A DNA stretch of 8,515 nt from contig DGEC01000112.1 of the NCBI GenBank assembly GCA_002385745.1, forward strand, positions 1-8,515, in the 5' to 3' direction. The stretch is from Firmicutes bacterium UBA3936 (GTDB taxonomy: Bacteria; Bacillota; Dethiobacteria; Dethiobacterales; Dethiobacteraceae). The position numbers and the translations under genes are program-made. Below the pieces are notes generated by a model, which was not told the DNA's origin, ran no database searches, and worked only from the letters and a program-made list of their open reading frames with translations. Positions within the stretch are counted from its first letter, which is position 1, and the number at the start of each line of letters is the position of its first letter. This document shows, piece after piece, positions 5,623-8,515 of this stretch.

Positions 5623-6435
5623 TCAGGCTTGCGGCCTATCCTGCCCTGTAAGCCAGACCATTGCCTTTTCAATGTATTCATTCCAGAATTCCCAGCTGTG
5701 CATGCCGGGAGCCTCTATGTATGTATGCTCATATCCCATTTCCAAGAGACACTTGTGGAATTTCCGGTTCTCATTAATAAGAAAATCCTCGGTGCCGCAT
5801 GCCATGTAGAGCCTGGGCCTTGCAGCGCCGCTGTCAACCAGCTTCCTGGCCAATGCTTCGGGATCAATATCGCTGCCCTTGATTTTGCCGGGCTCCCCAA
5901 AGGTATGCGTAAAATAGCCGGAAGATATCATCGGGTTGTTTTCCTGCTCAAAGCCCTTGGCTACATTGTCAGTAATCAGGGCGGAAGACAGGGCGATTAT
6001 GCTGCCGAAGACATCGTTGTATTTAAAGCCGTTGCGGATGGCGCCGTAACCGCCCATGGACAGGCCGCCGATAGCCGTATCTTTGGTTTCGGCAGACAAG
6101 GGGAATATTCTGCGGGTAAACTCAATCAGCTCCCGGCCGATCATCTCCCCGTACATGGCGCCCCGCGCCTTGTCGTCAAGATAGAAGCTGTTCTCGCCGG
6201 CAGGACAAAAGACGGCAATTTGATGCATTATTGCGAACTGCTCAATTTGCGTGCCGCGCAGCCAGTCGCTCTGGTTGCCGGAATAGCCGTGCAGAAGGTA
6301 AAGAGACTTAAAGAGCTTGTTTTTATCGGGTTTGGGGAAGCCGGGGAATTCCGGCATGTCAATAGGGATTATTGCCGTCAGCTGGGTGTGCCGGTTCAGG
6401 GAGTTTGAATAGAAGGTAATATCAAAAACCGCCAT
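5623..6435 (-). CDS. Esterase D/EstA-family alpha/beta hydrolase
   Basis: This 270-residue protein is a serine ester hydrolase of the family that includes tributyrin esterase EstA, S-formylglutathione hydrolase and many acetyl or feruloyl esterases. The oxyanion segment is LLHGYSG (47-53). The nucleophile elbow is GGLSMGGYGA with Ser126, the acid is probably Asp217 in CGTEDFLI, and the base is His246 in PGMHSWEFW. All three catalytic residues and the usual length are present, so it should be active. No signal peptide is seen, so it is probably cytoplasmic. GAGAGG about ten bases before the ATG supports the start. It follows the VWA gene by about 105 bases and has its own terminator, so it may be monocistronic or the tail of that unit. 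Possible role is deacylation of a sugar ester, given the sugar importer next door, but the two are separated by a terminator. Confidence 0.88.
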   Translation of the reverse strand: MAVFDITFYSNSLNRHTQLTAIIPIDMPEFPGFPKPDKNKLFKSLYLLHGYSGNQSDWLRGTQIEQFAIMHQIAVFCPAGENSFYLDDKARGAMYGEMIGRELIEFTRRIFPLSAETKDTAIGGLSMGGYGAIRNGFKYNDVFGSIIALSSALITDNVAKGFEQENNPMISSGYFTHTFGEPGKIKGSDIDPEALARKLVDSGAARPRLYMACGTEDFLINENRKFHKCLLEMGYEHTYIEAPGMHSWEFWNEYIEKAMVWLTGQDRPQA

Positions 6436-6460
6436 CTTTTATTAACCTCTCTTTCTTATA

Positions 6461-6483
6461 AATTAAAACGGCGTCAGCCGCCG
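6461..6483 (-). terminator. Possible weak terminator after the VWA gene
   Basis: CGGCG (6483-6479) pairs with CGCCG (6473-6469) over a 5-base loop on the minus strand, followed by TTTTAATTT. The stem is only five pairs, so termination may be partial. It lies between the VWA and esterase genes and ends shortly before the esterase ribosome site. Confidence 0.4.
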
Positions 6484-6540
6484 ATAGCCGCCCGGTCTTA
6501 TTTTATTATGCCGTTTTGCAACAGGGGAAGCGGTTTCGTT

Positions 6541-8346
6541 CTAATAGTTTTCAATAACCCGCTTCAGGAAAATACCTACTATATCTGAGAACCTTTCGAT
6601 GTTTTTGGTATACATGAAATCCTTTCCGAAAATATATTTTTCCGCGTACAGTTCCTCTTCCCTGCCCGTAAACACACCTAAAACCAAAATGCCTTCATTG
6701 CGGGCCCTGCGCACTTCCATGGCCGTATCCTTCAGGGCCACAATTCCTTTATAAAGCTTTCCGCCTTGTACTGTTCTTTGCCCGCTCTTTGAAATCTTGA
6801 TGTCGTTAGGCTTGCCGTCACTCAGCACTATTAAAATCTTGTTTTCTTCTCCTCTTTCCTTCAGGCCCGCACAGGCTGCGCGGATAGCCAGGCCGTCCCT
6901 GTTGTTCCCGGCGGCAAAATATTCAAAGATATTATTGCTTTTCCTTGGAGGATCGTCATAATCCCTGTATCTTCTCAGAATGGTATAATCCAGAAAACTG
7001 TTAAAGCCGAGAACGCGGTTGGGGATTTTGGCTAAAGTGAGAGCCCGGCTGATTATATACGCCTGCGCAGCCACCTTCCCCTGATTAGCCCTTTGGGAAC
7101 CGCTGGCATCCAGCAAAATATCAACCACATACCTGCCCTTTTCGTTGTTTACAACCTTGTTAAACAGTTTGCTGTTCCTGCTTCTGCCGACCCGCCACAA
7201 TCTATTTGCCACAATAACGCCATGATCGGCGGGGATAACTGTTTTCTGGTTTTCCGCAACCATCGTTTGCTGTATTACCTGCTTAAGCCTCATGATATTT
7301 CTTTTATATACCCGGGGTTTTTGACGGTAATAGGCGAGGTTGTTTTCTTTATGCCTCGCTGCCAGTTTGGTTTGGAATAAATTTTTGCTTTTTGTTCTTA
7401 AGACTCCATCGGTAAAATGAACCCTGCAGCCTAAATGGACACCTGTACAGATTTTTTGCTGCAATCTGGCCGTTTCCTCAGGTGTCAGGTAAGATTTGCC
7501 GTAGTAGTACTCAATTTTGCTGTATATTTTCCCGGCTTTTTCTTCGTCAACGTAAACTATCCGGGGCTTTCCGGCATTGCCGCTTTGCAGTGCCAATTCA
7601 CCGATGGACTCCACTAAAAACGCTTCGCTAATCCGGTCAACAGCTTGCTTCGTTTCTTGATCTATATCATTTTCTTTAAACAATTCCTCAAACAAAAAGT
7701 CGGCGAAACTGCTGTCTTGCTCAGGCCTGCTTAATTCTTCCACCCTGTTGATTAGCTCTTCTTCCTCGATATAATTGCTTTCCGTACATAAATCAGAGAA
7801 ATATTTACTGTAAAGTCTTTCGGTGTGTAAAATGATTTCTTTTGTTTCTTTAACATGGGCACATTCCTTGATATCCCTTAGCAAGCGCAGTGTTTTGCCG
7901 TCAAAAGCAGCGCTTTTGCCCATTTGCTCTAGGACAAGAGCGTATCTGACTTTTTCCAGGGGATCGCTAAGATGAATGCGTACAAATCTCTCCAGGAGTT
8001 TCTCATAGGCTTCGCGGCGCATTTCCTCCATGCCGGGTCTTTCAGCAAAGACTTTTTCCTCAACCATAACATCCGTACACAGTTCAATTAATCCCAGCAC
8101 CGTGTAAGCGTCACAGCCGCTCTTTTTTTTAAAACTTACATATTTTTTAACCAGGTCCCAGTCGATATATTTTTTTCTGGCCCCGGCTTTGGCGGCATGA
8201 AAGACGGCAATATCCGCCGGAACGCCTGCGGCTGCAAAACTGTCAGCGATATCTATATCATCTTCATAACTTCCCGCCACAGTCCAGGCCATATTTTTCA
8301 ATCTGTTTTTCAGTTCATAATCGGGATATTCCACAGTAACACCCAC
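6541..8346 (-). CDS. NorD/CobT-like VWA domain protein
   Basis: This 601-residue protein resembles the VWA partners of MoxR-type AAA+ ATPases, such as NorD, which activates nitric oxide reductase, and the CobT subunit of cobaltochelatase. Residues 1-400 are mainly helical and charged, with acidic stretches around 192-232; no transmembrane segment or signal is visible. The C-terminal VWA domain (about 405-600) starts at VVDILLDASGSQ with MIDAS residues Asp413, Ser415 and Ser417. NNRDGLAIR (481-489) is the typical NorD-type second motif, and LSDGKPND (508-515) the third. The metal site is thus intact. Translation appears to start at GTG (8346); an in-frame stop lies just upstream, and the nearest purine run, GGGAAA, almost touches the start, so initiation looks weak or coupled. 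The preceding partial gene ends 40 bases upstream. No nor or cobalt-chelatase genes are visible, so the client is unknown. Confidence 0.85.
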   Translation of the reverse strand: MGVTVEYPDYELKNRLKNMAWTVAGSYEDDIDIADSFAAAGVPADIAVFHAAKAGARKKYIDWDLVKKYVSFKKKSGCDAYTVLGLIELCTDVMVEEKVFAERPGMEEMRREAYEKLLERFVRIHLSDPLEKVRYALVLEQMGKSAAFDGKTLRLLRDIKECAHVKETKEIILHTERLYSKYFSDLCTESNYIEEEELINRVEELSRPEQDSSFADFLFEELFKENDIDQETKQAVDRISEAFLVESIGELALQSGNAGKPRIVYVDEEKAGKIYSKIEYYYGKSYLTPEETARLQQKICTGVHLGCRVHFTDGVLRTKSKNLFQTKLAARHKENNLAYYRQKPRVYKRNIMRLKQVIQQTMVAENQKTVIPADHGVIVANRLWRVGRSRNSKLFNKVVNNEKGRYVVDILLDASGSQRANQGKVAAQAYIISRALTLAKIPNRVLGFNSFLDYTILRRYRDYDDPPRKSNNIFEYFAAGNNRDGLAIRAACAGLKERGEENKILIVLSDGKPNDIKISKSGQRTVQGGKLYKGIVALKDTAMEVRRARNEGILVLGVFTGREEELYAEKYIFGKDFMYTKNIERFSDIVGIFLKRVIENY

Positions 8347-8386
8347 TTTCCCGGCGGTTATTTATTCATCCTTGCTGCGCAAGCGC

Positions 8387-8515
8387 TTATTTTCTATCCG
8401 GGAAAACGTCTTCAGGCTCCCATGCCCTTGGTATTCTGGTTCTCACCACATCTCCCACTATCTCTTTTTCATAGATATCAAAGGCCTTGCCCACAACTCC
8501 CATCCGCACGGCCAG
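8387..8515 (-). CDS. C-terminus of upstream gene, possibly MoxR/NorQ AAA+ ATPase
   Basis: An open frame enters at the right edge and runs 42 codons to a TAA at 8387-8389. The visible end includes RMGVVGKAFDIYEKEIV and finishes EPEDVFPDRK. No catalytic motif falls in this part. It lies 40 bases ahead of the NorD-like VWA gene on the same strand. In known pairs that place is usually taken by a MoxR-family AAA+ ATPase, so that is the best guess from context only. It is truncated by the window, not broken. Confidence 0.5.
   Translation of the reverse strand: MAVRMGVVGKAFDIYEKEIVGDVVRTRIPRAWEPEDVFPDRK

Noticed and set aside
5611..6408. Long plus-strand open frame of 265 codons opposite the esterase gene
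   Set aside because: It lies entirely antisense to an esterase with a full catalytic triad, and its translation shows no recognisable motif. It is a mirror frame of the real gene.
1..8515. CRISPR array, tRNA, rRNA or insertion sequence
   Set aside because: No spaced direct repeats, no cloverleaf with a TTCRA-type T-loop that I could see, no rRNA-like conserved stretch and no transposase frame or terminal inverted repeats.

Overview
The window looks like chromosome of an anaerobic, spore-former-type Firmicute (Clostridia or Negativicutes). This is inferred from AGGAGG-type ribosome sites, a lipoprotein solute-binding protein with a lipobox, intrinsic terminators with U-tracts, and a roughly balanced base composition. 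I cannot name a genus. Every gene I can support lies on the minus strand, so the story reads from right to left.

Right part (8515 to about 5571). The window opens inside the last 42 codons of a gene whose position suggests a MoxR/NorQ-type AAA+ ATPase. It is followed by a complete NorD/CobT-like von Willebrand A (VWA) protein with an intact MIDAS metal site. After a gap of about 105 bases comes a stand-alone esterase D/EstA-type alpha/beta hydrolase, closed by a good intrinsic terminator.

Middle (about 5570 to 1252). A 300-base non-coding leader precedes a classic three-gene RbsB-RbsA-RbsC type ABC importer: lipoprotein binding protein, double-NBD ATPase and a single permease. The leader holds four alternately pairing ACCGC/GCGGT segments that end in a U7-tailed hairpin, which suggests transcription attenuation or a riboswitch. 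A long stable hairpin without a U-tract separates the binding-protein gene from the ATPase gene. ATPase and permease are one base apart. A perfect 9-bp terminator ends the operon. No sugar kinase, isomerase or local regulator is present, so the substrate cannot be read from context.

Left part (about 1240 to 1). A strong sigma-A-type promoter directly behind the transporter terminator drives a leader of about 180 bases and a two-gene unit: a cupin with a C-terminal cysteine cluster, and a MIF-like tautomerase with the catalytic Pro at position 2. The window ends in a perfect 10-bp hairpin whose U-tract lies on the plus strand, so a convergent plus-strand gene probably ends just outside.

The parts most likely to be under-described are the cupin plus tautomerase pair with its own promoter and structured leader, and the leader RNA of the ABC importer.
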